A DNA stretch of 64,000 nucleotides from Hymenobacter glacieicola (lineage in GTDB: Bacteria; Bacteroidota; Bacteroidia; Cytophagales; Hymenobacteraceae), in the NCBI RefSeq assembly GCF_014640315.1, contig NZ_BMGS01000001.1, positions 372,001 to 436,000 of the forward strand. The letters are read 5' to 3'. The first letter of the stretch is position 1. The number at the start of each line of letters is the position of its first letter. The notes beneath the pieces were generated by a model. It saw only the letters and a program-made list of their open reading frames with translations, had not been told where the DNA came from and searched no databases. This document shows positions 8,365-17,018 of the stretch, piece by piece. A program made the translations under genes and the position numbers.

Positions 8365-8674
8365 GTGGAAAATGTGGGAATTGGTAGGTGGGAAAAAGAA
8401 ACGACGCAACGCGCGCCGGTAAGAGCGGGTTTGGGGCCTCTAAAATGAAAAAATGGGCAATCATAAGCTGGTGGTGTATTGCTGAATAGTAGTGGTGTTT
8501 TTGCCGCTTTTCACCGAAGAGGAATCTATCGGCCGGGATTTGCCTTATAAAGGCAGATCCAGATTTCATAACCCATTTAATGTATCTGGAATGGGCTCTG
8601 TCTCGTAAAACCTGTACTGCCTGTTTCGTGCAGAAGCAAGCGTCTTACTGAAAACCCGAAACTGAACTGTGTCG
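8365..8674. promoter_or_regulatory. Divergent intergenic region with small palindrome
   Basis: About 310 bases between the divergent amylase and L,D-transpeptidase-like genes, so it must hold promoters for both. A TGCCTTATAAAGGCA palindrome at 8541-8555 (6-bp arms) could be an operator. No convincing TAnnTTTG element was seen near either start. Confidence 0.3.
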
Positions 8675-9505
8675 ATGGAAAATCAGAGTGTAGTTCGCCG
8701 TCAGCGCCTGAAGCGCCGCACCCGTCGGATGGCTCGCCGCGTGCTGCCGTTCGTAGCCTCCCTGTTTCTGGCTACGCCGCTGGCCGCTCCAGTGACGAAG
8801 TCCAAGGCGGCTACCACCGGCTCTGAGCTGCGTTCCATCTCGCCGGAGGCCATGAAAGCCGTGCTGTTTGACCAGCGCGTGCAGGGCCTGTATCGGGAGT
8901 TGGGCGTGGAGCAGCAGGGCCTACGGTATGAAGTATTCGAAAAAGCACTGACTGGCTACCTTAACCTGGAACAGGAAGGCAAGCTTGGCAACAAGCAGCT
9001 GCTGACCGTAGTGGATTTTGGGCTGCCCTCTACCCAAAAGCGCCTGTGGGTTCTGGACTTAGCCAACAAGCAGGTCAAGTTCCACACGCTGGTAGCTCAC
9101 GGCCATAACTCCGGCGAAAACATGGCGACCAACTTCTCCAACGAGAACGAGTCGAACATGAGCAGCCTGGGCTTCTACGTAACCCAGGGCGAGTATACCG
9201 GCAAGCATGGCCTGTCCTTGAAATTGCAGGGCGTGGACGAAGGCTATAACACCAACGCGCTGGCGCGCTCCGTGGTAATGCACGGCGCCGAGTACGTGAG
9301 TGAAGACTTTATCCGCCAGTACGGCCGCCTGGGCCGTAGCCTCGGCTGTCCGGCCCTGCCCATGGACCAGAAGGACGCCATTATTGAGGCGGTCGGCGGG
9401 CAGACCTGCCTGTTCCTGAACGGCCCTGACACCCAGTACTCATCAAAGTACTTGAATGAAGAGGTGGCCATGAGCAAGTTGCTCAGCGACACCCAGATGA
9501 TTTAA
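8675..9505 (+). CDS. Murein L,D-transpeptidase catalytic domain family protein (YkuD_2-like)
   Basis: Second member in the window of the exported L,D-transpeptidase-like family, 276 aa. The catalytic motif is GRSLGCPALP with the nucleophile Cys225, and the conserved histidine segment is VVMHGAEYVS. An Arg-rich N-terminus (RRQRLKRRTRRMARR) precedes a hydrophobic stretch ending at PLAAP, a signal peptide or anchor with a strongly positive n-region. Alignment with 701-1639 is clear through QRLWVLDL, LGFY and KHGLS. ATG 8675 was chosen over GTG 8669. A perfect terminator follows. It may cross-link or trim peptidoglycan; family members are poorly characterised. Confidence 0.85.
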   Translation: MENQSVVRRQRLKRRTRRMARRVLPFVASLFLATPLAAPVTKSKAATTGSELRSISPEAMKAVLFDQRVQGLYRELGVEQQGLRYEVFEKALTGYLNLEQEGKLGNKQLLTVVDFGLPSTQKRLWVLDLANKQVKFHTLVAHGHNSGENMATNFSNENESNMSSLGFYVTQGEYTGKHGLSLKLQGVDEGYNTNALARSVVMHGAEYVSEDFIRQYGRLGRSLGCPALPMDQKDAIIEAVGGQTCLFLNGPDTQYSSKYLNEEVAMSKLLSDTQMI

Positions 9506-9521
9506 GTAGTTGTAGCAAAAG

Positions 9522-9553
9522 AAAAGCCTGTCCGGAATTCCGGACAGGCTTTT
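9522..9553 (+). terminator. Rho-independent terminator
   Basis: A perfect palindrome centred on GAATTC with AAAAGCCTGTCCGGAA as left arm, followed by seven T. It ends the L,D-transpeptidase-like gene and faces the convergent dehydrogenase gene. Confidence 0.9.
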
Positions 9554-9579
9554 TTTATGGCCGCAGGGTAGGGGCCCAC

Positions 9580-10647
9580 TTACAGCTTTACTCCGAACTT
9601 GGCGCCTACGCCTTCCAGGTCCTGAATAACCGCGTCTAGCAGCGGAATCCCGTTCAGCAGCCGGTGTCCTGACATCTCACGCTCCGGGTCGCCGGGGATG
9701 AGCACATGCTGGCCTTCGGTGGCGCGCGCCTGGCGGAAAGTGGTAATCCAGTTGTCCATGTGGGCTTTGAACTCGGCAGCGGGCCGGAAGGCATCTACCC
9801 GCATAGCCCCGAAAAAGTGACCCAGCCCCTCGCCCACGGGGTTGGCCGAAGGCTGCAAAAAGGCCACGAACGGCGGTACCCACGGTCCGTAATTCGCCCC
9901 GCTGAGCACGGCCGAGAAAATATCTACCACCGCCCCCAGCCCGTAGCCCTTGTGCGAGCCGGTAGCGCCGCCCAGCGGTAGCAACGCCCCACCATTTTTT
10001 ACGGCATTGGGGTCCGTGGAGCCAACTCCTTGCGGGTCCTGGGCCCAGCCCTCGGGAATGGGAAGGTTTTTGCGCTGGGCAATTTCAAGCTTGCCGTTGG
10101 CGGCGGTGGTCGTGGCCATATCCAGCACGAAGTCGGGCTGGTCGCCGGCGGGCACGGCTACGGCAATGGGGTTGGTGCCCAGCAGCCGCTCCAAGGAATA
10201 CGTAGGCGCTACCAGGGGCGAGGCGTTGGTCATGGCTACCCCAATCATGTCGTGGGCCAGGGCCTTCATGGCGTGGTAGCCGGCAATGCCGAAGTGGTTG
10301 GAGTTCTTCACCGAAACCCAGCCCGTGCCCACCTGCCGGGCCTTTTCCATGGCTACCTGCATGGCTTTGGGACCAACTACCAGCCCTAGGCCCCCGTCGC
10401 CATCTACTACGGCGGTGCTGGGCGTTTCATACGTGACGCCTACCCGCGGGGTAGCATTGATGCGGCCGGCTTCCCAAAGGCGAACGTAGCCTACCAGGCG
10501 GGCCACGCCGTGCGAATCAATGCCACGCAGGTCGGCGGAAAGTAAGGTTTCGGTGGCCAGGGTAGCATCCTCATCGGAGCAGCCCATGCTGTTGAAAACG
10601 GATTCCGTGAAGGTGAAAAGCTGAGTATAAGGAAACGTTGTGGGCAT
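9580..10647 (-). CDS. Ldh family NAD(P)-dependent oxidoreductase (malate/L-lactate dehydrogenase type)
   Basis: Cytosolic 2-hydroxyacid dehydrogenase of the malate/L-lactate/ureidoglycolate superfamily, which is unrelated to classical Rossmann lactate dehydrogenases. Diagnostic segments: DLRGIDSHGVARL near residue 40-52 with the catalytic His, VKNSNHFGIAGYH at about 110-122, TNASPLVAPT, and GSHKGYGLGAVVDI in the C-terminal third. Length (355 aa) is typical. The true substrate (L-lactate, malate, ureidoglycolate, sulfolactate) cannot be read from sequence. It lies 134 nt downstream of the transglutaminase gene on the same strand, but with enough distance that co-transcription is uncertain. Confidence 0.88.
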   Translation of the reverse strand: MPTTFPYTQLFTFTESVFNSMGCSDEDATLATETLLSADLRGIDSHGVARLVGYVRLWEAGRINATPRVGVTYETPSTAVVDGDGGLGLVVGPKAMQVAMEKARQVGTGWVSVKNSNHFGIAGYHAMKALAHDMIGVAMTNASPLVAPTYSLERLLGTNPIAVAVPAGDQPDFVLDMATTTAANGKLEIAQRKNLPIPEGWAQDPQGVGSTDPNAVKNGGALLPLGGATGSHKGYGLGAVVDIFSAVLSGANYGPWVPPFVAFLQPSANPVGEGLGHFFGAMRVDAFRPAAEFKAHMDNWITTFRQARATEGQHVLIPGDPEREMSGHRLLNGIPLLDAVIQDLEGVGAKFGVKL

Positions 10648-10781
10648 GAGGCGGGGTAGCGGTAAGTGGGGCGTATGGCGTTTCGGAGCTGAAAAAGAAC
10701 GGCCGGCTGCCAGAAGCCATTCTAGGTGTGCGCACCGAAAGTTGAGCGTGCCTTGGGGCCCAAACTTACGCCATCCTGGCC

Positions 10782-11777
10782 TTACTGCTGTTGCTGCATC
10801 TGCATTTGCATCTGTAACTCCAGGTGGCGGCGGTAGGAGTTAACGGGGGGCGGCGTGTCCTTGACCTCGTAGGTGTAGCTGGGCTCCTGGGGCAAGTCGG
10901 CAGGGGTTTCGGGCTCCCCGCTTTCAATGTGCACTGAAACATCGAGGCGGTGGGAGCCGGTGCCTTTGTAGGTACCCTTCACGGGCGTGCAGTCGGGGAA
11001 GTTGCGGCCAATGGCGACCCGCACGTGCCCATCGTTCACGATGCAGTTGTTGGTGGGGTCCAGGCCCAGCCACCCGTAGTAGGGAATGTACACCTCTACC
11101 CAGGCGTGGGTAGCACCCGAGCCGCGCACGCCCTCCTTCTGGGGGCACACATAGCCGCTCACGTAGCGGGCCGGCATGCCAATCATCCGAATCATGGCTA
11201 GCAGCATGTGGGCAAAATCCTGGCAGACGCCGGCTTTCAGCTGCCAGATTTCCTCCGCCGGCGTTTCCACGTTCGTCACGCCCTGCCGGTACTGGAAGTT
11301 ATCGAAAACGTACTCCGAGAGCACCAAAGCATTCTTGAGGGGCTTGTCGGCGCGGTTTACCAGCTGGTCGAGGGTAGCTTTGAGGCCCTGAGCCGAAGTG
11401 AAACACTCCTGGCACAGGAAGTCAATAAAGGCCGGATCCTGGTGCAGTTCCTGCAAATGCCGCCATTGCTGCTCGGCCGGCTGCTCGTCCATCGGGAACT
11501 GAATGGGATGCGTAACCACATCCTTGGTAGACTCAATAACGAGGACGGTGTGCGGCGGCAGCACGGTAAATACGCCCACGGTGTTGCCGAAGAAGTCCGT
11601 GTACGTGTCGATGATGGTGTCCTGCAGCACGCCGGAATCATGGGAAATGACTACCTCGTGGTGGAGTACGTCCAGGCGCTCGTCTTCCAGGGGATAAAGC
11701 ATGACCTGGTTAGCGCAGTCGATTACCTCGGCTGCGTAAGTATAGCGCGTGATGTGCTTGATGTTGTAGGCAGGCAT
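10782..11777 (-). CDS. Transglutaminase-like family protein
   Basis: Cysteine-protease-fold protein (331 aa) with an N-terminal bacterial transglutaminase-associated domain (YNIKHITRYTYAAEV) and a transglutaminase core. The catalytic triad is visible: Cys185 in GVCQDFAHMLL, His in ATHAWVEVY and Asp in GLDPTNN. The C-terminus ends in a Gln/Met repeat (MQMQMQQQQ). ATG 11777 leaves 10 nt after the upstream alpha-E gene; an upstream ATG at 11816 would overlap it. This is the third gene of the ATP-grasp / alpha-E / transglutaminase set, which comparative genomics (Iyer, Aravind and colleagues) predicted to make and process peptide tags or metabolites. The product is unknown. Confidence 0.88.
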   Translation of the reverse strand: MPAYNIKHITRYTYAAEVIDCANQVMLYPLEDERLDVLHHEVVISHDSGVLQDTIIDTYTDFFGNTVGVFTVLPPHTVLVIESTKDVVTHPIQFPMDEQPAEQQWRHLQELHQDPAFIDFLCQECFTSAQGLKATLDQLVNRADKPLKNALVLSEYVFDNFQYRQGVTNVETPAEEIWQLKAGVCQDFAHMLLAMIRMIGMPARYVSGYVCPQKEGVRGSGATHAWVEVYIPYYGWLGLDPTNNCIVNDGHVRVAIGRNFPDCTPVKGTYKGTGSHRLDVSVHIESGEPETPADLPQEPSYTYEVKDTPPPVNSYRRHLELQMQMQMQQQQ

Positions 11778-11787
11778 GGGGGTAGGG

Positions 11788-12723
11788 TTAGCTTCTTCCG
11801 AAGTAATATTTGCCAAACGCCACGGCTATGTCGAGCAGCTCCCGGCGGGTTTCCAGCAGAAACTCATTGAGCTGATCGGGCCGGGCCGCCTCCACGCTGC
11901 TGTACTTCACGTGGTTGGCCAGGCGGCCTACCATAAACTCCAGCCGTTCGTAGCTTTCGGGCAGACTGTCGGCCCGGAGCCGCTCAAAGTACCAGCTCAA
12001 CCGGTTCAGGCACGAAGACAGGGAGTGGGCGAAGTGGCTGTTGTGGAGCACAAACTGCAGTACGCTGTCGGGGTTGAAATTACCGCGGTAGGTTTTCAGG
12101 TAGAGCTCGTGGCCAAATAAGGACTGCAGCAGGTAGCGCAGCTCGGGTGCATCTAGGCTGTTGGACGAGGGTGTGGGGGCGCTGGCCCAGCGCAGGCGCA
12201 GCACGTCGGTGGTTTGCAGGGCGCGCTCCAGCAGCCCACCCATGGTCAGGTAGCCGTAGCCCTCGTCGCGGGGCATGGTGTTTTGCACGGCCCCAGTAAA
12301 CACCAGCCCGTGCCGCATCAAGGCGTCAATGCCCGACATGGGGTCACCGTAGCGGATCTGCTGGGCTATTTCCTCGCTTCGGATGGCATGGTAGTAATCG
12401 TTCAGGCACTGCCAAACGTCGCGGGTAATGTGGTCCTGGGCCGAGCGGGCGTTTTCCCGGGCCTGCAGCACGTTGTTGTAGGCTGAGGCATCGTTGTGCT
12501 TGTCCAGAATAAGGTGAGCCAGCACCCGGGCCGTATCTCCTTCGGTGGCAGTCAGCTCCTCCGCCGACAAATGGCCGTAGCTGTACAGCACCGGCCGCCA
12601 GCTGAAATCATACGGACTATCCTGGGAGGCCTGGTAGTGAATCCGGATGACTTGCAACATGGCTTGGGTGCGTTCCATGTAGCGGGCCAGCCAGTAAATA
12701 GTATCGGCAACGCGGCTGAGCAT
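11788..12723 (-). CDS. Alpha-E domain-containing protein
   Basis: All-alpha cytosolic protein (311 aa) of the alpha-E family (formerly DUF403). The N-terminal MLSRVADTIYWLARYMERTQ is the family hallmark. Further conserved helices include NARSAQDHITRDVWQCLNDYYH and LERALQTTDVLRLRW. It lies between the circularly permuted ATP-grasp gene and the transglutaminase gene on the same strand, the usual arrangement for this three-gene module. Alpha-E domains are thought to assist the ATP-grasp ligase in peptide-bond formation; no enzymatic residues can be assigned from sequence. Confidence 0.9.
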   Translation of the reverse strand: MLSRVADTIYWLARYMERTQAMLQVIRIHYQASQDSPYDFSWRPVLYSYGHLSAEELTATEGDTARVLAHLILDKHNDASAYNNVLQARENARSAQDHITRDVWQCLNDYYHAIRSEEIAQQIRYGDPMSGIDALMRHGLVFTGAVQNTMPRDEGYGYLTMGGLLERALQTTDVLRLRWASAPTPSSNSLDAPELRYLLQSLFGHELYLKTYRGNFNPDSVLQFVLHNSHFAHSLSSCLNRLSWYFERLRADSLPESYERLEFMVGRLANHVKYSSVEAARPDQLNEFLLETRRELLDIAVAFGKYYFGRS

Positions 12724-12861
12724 AGAAAAGGGTAGGAGAGTAGGAGGGTAAAAATGTGGGAGGGTAGGAGTTGCTAGGGCGTCAGGGTAAATGGGTGAGA
12801 AGGGCGGATGAATTCAGCCGGTTTCTACCCGCTTGCCCTCCTGCCTTCGTACCCTCTTACC
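12724..12861. repeat. Purine-rich GGGTAGGAG repeats with pyrimidine-rich complement
   Basis: The gap between the ATP-grasp and alpha-E genes has several GGGTAGGAG/GGGAGGGTAGG units on its left side and complementary CTACCC...CCCTCTTACCC units on its right side. Together they form an imperfect inverted repeat that could fold in the transcript. The role is unknown. Confidence 0.4.
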
Positions 12862-14316
12862 CTAGCTTTCCGGCCCCAGCACCCAGGTGTCTTTGCTACC
12901 TCCACCTTGGGAAGAGTTAACGACCAAAGAGCCTTCCTGCAGGGCCACCCGGGTCAGGCCGCCGGGCACGATATCGATGCCGCCGGGGCCGTAGAGGGCA
13001 AACGGGCGCAGGTCGACGCGGCGGGGCTGCAGCACGCCGTTGAGGTAGCACGGAGTAGAGGACAGGCTGATGATGGGCTGGGCAATAAAGCTGCGCGGGT
13101 CCTCGGTAATAGCTTCGCGGAAGGCCTGCATCTGCTCCTCGGTGGCGCTGCTGCCAATCAGCATCCCGTACCCGCCCGACTCATTGGTGCGCTTAATCAC
13201 CATCTTGTCCATGCGCTCAAACACCATGTTGCGCTGGTCCGGGTCGCTCATTTGGTAAGTGGGCACGGTCTTGAGAATCGGCTCCTCGTTGAGGTAGTAG
13301 CGGATCATCTCGGGCACGTAAGAATACACGGCCTTGTCGTCGGCCACGCCGTTGCCCATGGCGTTTACAATGGCCACGTTGCCCTTGCGGTAGGCGGCAT
13401 AAATACCCGGTACGCCCAAGGCGCTGTCGGGCCGAAACACCAAGGGGTCCAGAAATTCGTCATCCACGCGGCGGTAAATTACATCTACCTGCTTTAGGCC
13501 CTTGGTGGTTTTCATGAACACGTGGTGGTTGTGCACAATCAGGTCCCGGCCTTCCACCAGCTCAATGCCCATGAGGCGGGCCAGGGTCGTATGCTCGAAG
13601 TAGGCCGAATTGTAGATGCCCGGCGACAGCAACACCACCGTGGGGTCGCTGATGTGGCGGTTGCCCAGGGCCAGCAGGTTCCGAAACAGCAGATCGGGGT
13701 AGTCTTTCACCGGCTGCACGTTGCTTTTGGGCAGCAAATCGGGGAAGATGCGCGAGGTAATGCTGCGGTTTTCCAGCATGTACGACACGCCGGAGGGTGT
13801 GCGCAAATTGTCCTCTAGCACGTAAAACTGCCCGTCGGCGTCCCGAATCAAATCCACGCCCGCAATGTGGGTGTAGATGTCGTAGGGCACCTGCACGTTC
13901 ATCATCTCGCGCAGGAACTGCGGGCAGGAGTAAATCAGGGTGGCCGGAATCAGGCCGTCCTTCATGATGAACTGCTGGTGGTAAATGTCCTTCAGGAAGA
14001 TGTTCAGGGCCAGCAGCCGCTGCTTAATGCCGGCCTCAATGTGCTTCCATTCCGCGTGCTGAATAATGCGCGGAATGATGTCAAAGGGAAATATCTTCTC
14101 GATGCCCTCGCCGCTGTTATATACCGTGAACGTGATGCCCTGGCTCATGAACAGCTTCTTGGCTAGCTCATCCTTGCGGGTCATTTCCGAGCGGGGCAGG
14201 TTTTCAATGGCCGAAACAAAGCTGCGGTATTCCGGGCGGATGTGCTCAGCATGGAACATCTCGTCCCAGACGTTGGGCTGCTCCTGGTAAGTGTGCAGTA
14301 GGGAATGCTCTTTCAT
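12862..14316 (-). CDS. Circularly permuted type 2 ATP-grasp protein
   Basis: ATP-dependent carboxylate-amine ligase of the circularly permuted ATP-grasp family (DUF404/DUF407), 484 aa. Recognisable parts are LHAYRPEYRSFV-like N-terminus (AEHIRPEYRSF), DIIPRIIQHAEWKHIEAGIKQR, the GVDLIRDADGQFYVLEDNLRTPSGVSY acidic Mg/ATP segment, RRVDDEFLDPL, and the KRTNESGGYGMLIG glycine-rich loop. ATG 14316 (MKEHSLLHTY) was preferred to the upstream start because the 25 residues ahead have no family match. It is the first gene of the minus-strand trio with alpha-E and transglutaminase. The amide-forming product is not known. Confidence 0.92.
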   Translation of the reverse strand: MKEHSLLHTYQEQPNVWDEMFHAEHIRPEYRSFVSAIENLPRSEMTRKDELAKKLFMSQGITFTVYNSGEGIEKIFPFDIIPRIIQHAEWKHIEAGIKQRLLALNIFLKDIYHQQFIMKDGLIPATLIYSCPQFLREMMNVQVPYDIYTHIAGVDLIRDADGQFYVLEDNLRTPSGVSYMLENRSITSRIFPDLLPKSNVQPVKDYPDLLFRNLLALGNRHISDPTVVLLSPGIYNSAYFEHTTLARLMGIELVEGRDLIVHNHHVFMKTTKGLKQVDVIYRRVDDEFLDPLVFRPDSALGVPGIYAAYRKGNVAIVNAMGNGVADDKAVYSYVPEMIRYYLNEEPILKTVPTYQMSDPDQRNMVFERMDKMVIKRTNESGGYGMLIGSSATEEQMQAFREAITEDPRSFIAQPIISLSSTPCYLNGVLQPRRVDLRPFALYGPGGIDIVPGGLTRVALQEGSLVVNSSQGGGSKDTWVLGPES

Positions 14317-14771
14317 AGTGGGGGCGGGGTAGGGCGGCACCGAAAGTTCGTGGGCAGTATTTCCGCGCCTTTTTTTACCTACGCGCTCCAAGGAGCTGAG
14401 TTGTATTTTGATAATGCGCGTTTTGGTTTCCGGGGCTTAGTTGCTCAGGCTCACTAGCTAACACAATAGATAATTCAATTGCCCTACTGCGAACGGCTGA
14501 GCTTGTGAAAAAGCCTTAAACTGGGCAGTAGATCCTTTTTCGGGAAAATTTAATATGTCGGTTGGCCCTGCTTTGCCTAGTGGTAAGCGCCACAAACTGA
14601 GCCTTGGTTTTCGCAAGTAGGAATTTTGCTGTAGTTGGATATAAGCAAGTTGTCTGTGTAAGCAGAACACTAGCACTTCGCGCAGAAGCTGAACCAAAAC
14701 CTATCCAGTAGCCCTGCGTTTGCTTGGCTTGTTGCCCCGGATGGGTAGGGCGTTGAAACACAGGAATCAGT
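14317..14771. other. Intergenic region between divergent genes, no gene seen
   Basis: About 455 bases separating the divergent ATP-grasp and zinc metallopeptidase genes; presumed to hold both promoters. No hairpin, repeat or convincing -7 element was identified. Small minus-strand frames here show no conserved features. Confidence 0.45.
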
Positions 14772-15863
14772 ATGAAGCTATTTAAGTGCACCCACTGCGG
14801 TCAGCTGGTATATTTCGAAAACACCCACTGCGAGCAGTGCCAGTATTGGCTGGGCTTCGACCCCAACCAGCAACTGCTGGTGGCCCTGGAGCAGCGCGGC
14901 GAGCAGAGCTTCGCCCAAGCTGGCCAGCCCGACAAGGCCCTGTACACCTACTGCGCCAATCACGCGCACGAGGTGTGCAACTGGCTGGTGCCAGCCAACA
15001 GCGGCTCCGAGTTCTGTGTGGCCTGCAAGCTCAACCGCACCATCCCCAAACTCACCGAGCCCGGCCACATAGCGCGCTGGCAAACCCTGGAAAACGCCAA
15101 GCACCGGCTGGTGTACGGTTTGTTACAGCTGGGTCTGCCGGTCGTCAGCAAAACCGAAAACGAGGAAACCGGCCTGGCCTTCGACTTTCTGGCTAGCGAG
15201 CAAAAGCCCGAAGGTGAGAAGGTCATGACCGGCCACGACAACGGGCTCATCACCATCAACATTGCCGAAGCCGACAGCGTGGAGCGGGAAATGGCCCGCA
15301 AATCAATGCAGGAGGTGTACCGTACCGTGCTAGGACACTTCCGGCACGAGGTAGGGCACTACTACTGGGAGCGGCTTATTGAGCCGACTGCTTGGCTAGA
15401 GGAGTACCGCCAGCTGTTTGGCGATGAGCGGGAAGACTATGGAGAAGCGCTGAAGAAGCACTACGACCAAGGGCCGCCCGCCGACTGGACCGAGCACTAC
15501 ATCAGTTCCTACGCCACCACCCACTCCTGGGAAGACTGGGCCGAAACCTGGGCCCACTACCTGCACATCATGGACACGCTGCAAACGGCGTATTCTTTTG
15601 GGCTGAGCGTAAACCCCCGGCCAGCCTCCGACGAGCAAAACCTGGACGCTACCATTTCGCAGGACCCGTATCAGGTAGCCGACTTTGCCCAAGTTGTGGA
15701 CATGTGGCTACCGCTCACCTTCGCCATGAACAGCCTGAACCGCAGCATGGGCCAGCCCGATTCCTACCCCTTCATCATCCGGCCCGATGTGGTGCGCAAA
15801 CTGGACTTCATCCATCGGGTGTGTCGGCAGGCCAAGGCCGAGGCTACCCCACTCGCCGCGTAG
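14772..15863 (+). CDS. Putative zinc-binding metallopeptidase (Peptidase_Mx type)
   Basis: Cytosolic predicted metallopeptidase of the PF15887 family, 363 aa. The N-terminus carries a zinc ribbon with cysteines at 6, 9, 20 and 23 (CTHC...CEQC), followed by a second Cys/His cluster (CANHAHEVC, then EFCVAC). The catalytic motif HEVGH sits at residues 192-196, preceded by VLGHFR and followed by YYWERL; a downstream SWEDWAETWAHYLHIMDTL supplies likely third ligands. Genes of this family are often found near the ATP-grasp/alpha-E/transglutaminase trio; here it is divergent from it. It ends 6 nt from the convergent Ppx gene. Substrate unknown. Confidence 0.88.
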   Translation: MKLFKCTHCGQLVYFENTHCEQCQYWLGFDPNQQLLVALEQRGEQSFAQAGQPDKALYTYCANHAHEVCNWLVPANSGSEFCVACKLNRTIPKLTEPGHIARWQTLENAKHRLVYGLLQLGLPVVSKTENEETGLAFDFLASEQKPEGEKVMTGHDNGLITINIAEADSVEREMARKSMQEVYRTVLGHFRHEVGHYYWERLIEPTAWLEEYRQLFGDEREDYGEALKKHYDQGPPADWTEHYISSYATTHSWEDWAETWAHYLHIMDTLQTAYSFGLSVNPRPASDEQNLDATISQDPYQVADFAQVVDMWLPLTFAMNSLNRSMGQPDSYPFIIRPDVVRKLDFIHRVCRQAKAEATPLAA

Positions 15864-15869
15864 CAAGTA

Positions 15870-16811
15870 TTACTGCTCCAGCATTTCGGCCAGCAGGCCT
15901 TCCTTCAGGGCGTAAGCGGACGTTTGCATGTTGGTTACACCGGTCATTTTCAGCACCAAATCAATGAGCACGCTGGCCACCACCAGCATATCGGCGCGCA
16001 TGGGCAAGATGCCGGGCAGCGCTACCCGCTGCTCGTGGGGTAGGCTGAGTAGCTGCTGGTAGCTGGCTCGGAAGCTGCTGAGGGCTAGCACAGTGCTGGG
16101 CGGCAGCTCGGCTTCGGTCCGCAACCGGCCCAGCTGCATGTCGGCCAGGCTGTCGAAAGAGCCCGACGCCCCAACGATGCCCACCGGCCGGTACTGCTGC
16201 ACTGCTGCCGCCAGGGGAGCCAGCACGGTAGTCAGGTAGTCCTGCTCGGCGGCCAGGGCTTCGGGAGGGAAGACGCCGCTGGGGTCGGGGAAAAACTTGT
16301 CGAGCAGGCGCTGGGCCCCAATTTCAAAGCTTTGCTTCCAGAAAATGGTAGTAGCATCGGCAATAATGAACTCCACCGAGCCCCCACCGATGTCCATCAG
16401 CAGGTGGGGCTGGGTGCCCAGCGGCACGGCCCGGCGCACTCCTTTGGCAATCAGCTCAGCCTCCCGCTCGCCCGGAATAACCTCTACCTGAATGCCGGTT
16501 TGCTCAAAGATGGCCTGGGCCAAAGCGGGGCCGTTGCGGGTCACGCGCATGGCGCTGGTGGCGGTGGCCCGCACCTCGGTTACCTGGTGCAGCTCAATTT
16601 CTTCCTTGAAGCCAACCAACGTGTGCAAGGCCCGCTCAAAGGCAGCCGGCGCAATTTCGCCCTTGCTGATGCCGCCCTCGCCCAGCCGTACGCCCACCTT
16701 GGTGCGCAACAGCGTAACGGGCTGCTGGTGGCTGGGCTCGGGCAGTTCCACAATCAGCAAATGGAACGTGTTCGTGCCCATATCAATCAGGGCCAGACGG
16801 CGGTGGCGCAT
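15870..16811 (-). CDS. Ppx/GppA family phosphatase (exopolyphosphatase)
   Basis: Hydrolyses polyphosphate or pppGpp; 313 aa, the short form without the C-terminal HD region. The ASKHA (actin-like ATPase) fold motifs are clear: LALIDMGTNTFHLLIVE at residues about 6-22 (phosphate 1), the central LLMDIGGGSVEFII (phosphate 2) and the VGASGSFDSLA segment. Residue ATSAMR near 95 is the family's conserved A-T-S-A-x-R block. The gene is read toward the metallopeptidase gene and away from the methyltransferase, with which it shares strand and a 204-nt gap containing imperfect repeats. Whether polyphosphate or guanosine pentaphosphate is preferred cannot be told. Confidence 0.88.
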   Translation of the reverse strand: MRHRRLALIDMGTNTFHLLIVELPEPSHQQPVTLLRTKVGVRLGEGGISKGEIAPAAFERALHTLVGFKEEIELHQVTEVRATATSAMRVTRNGPALAQAIFEQTGIQVEVIPGEREAELIAKGVRRAVPLGTQPHLLMDIGGGSVEFIIADATTIFWKQSFEIGAQRLLDKFFPDPSGVFPPEALAAEQDYLTTVLAPLAAAVQQYRPVGIVGASGSFDSLADMQLGRLRTEAELPPSTVLALSSFRASYQQLLSLPHEQRVALPGILPMRADMLVVASVLIDLVLKMTGVTNMQTSAYALKEGLLAEMLEQ

Positions 16812-16835
16812 AGGGGAGGGGGTGAGGGTGTGGTG

Positions 16836-17018
16836 AGGTAAAAAGTGACAGGTAACAGGTGACAGGTGAGGCAGTCAAAAGCAAAGAGCTCTGGATGACG
16901 CTCTGCTAAAACGGTCGTTGGAAAGAGAAGGCAGGACAGGTCAACAAGCTCAACAGAACTACTTCTTTACCTGTTACTTGTCACCAGTTACCTTTCACCT
17001 CATCACCTCATCACCTCA
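16836..17018. repeat. Imperfect inverted repeats built of ACAGGTGAC units
   Basis: The left side (16836-16871) repeats GACAGGTAACAGGTGACAGG and the right side (16967-17018) has the related complement TTACCTGTTACTTGTCACC followed by three CATCACCT-like units that run into the methyltransferase stop codon. This could fold in the transcript between the methyltransferase and Ppx genes. No known element recognised. Confidence 0.45.

Noticed and set aside
7060..8448. Plus-strand open frame of about 462 codons opposite the amylase
   Set aside because: Antisense shadow of a clear GH13 gene with catalytic residues; no independent features.
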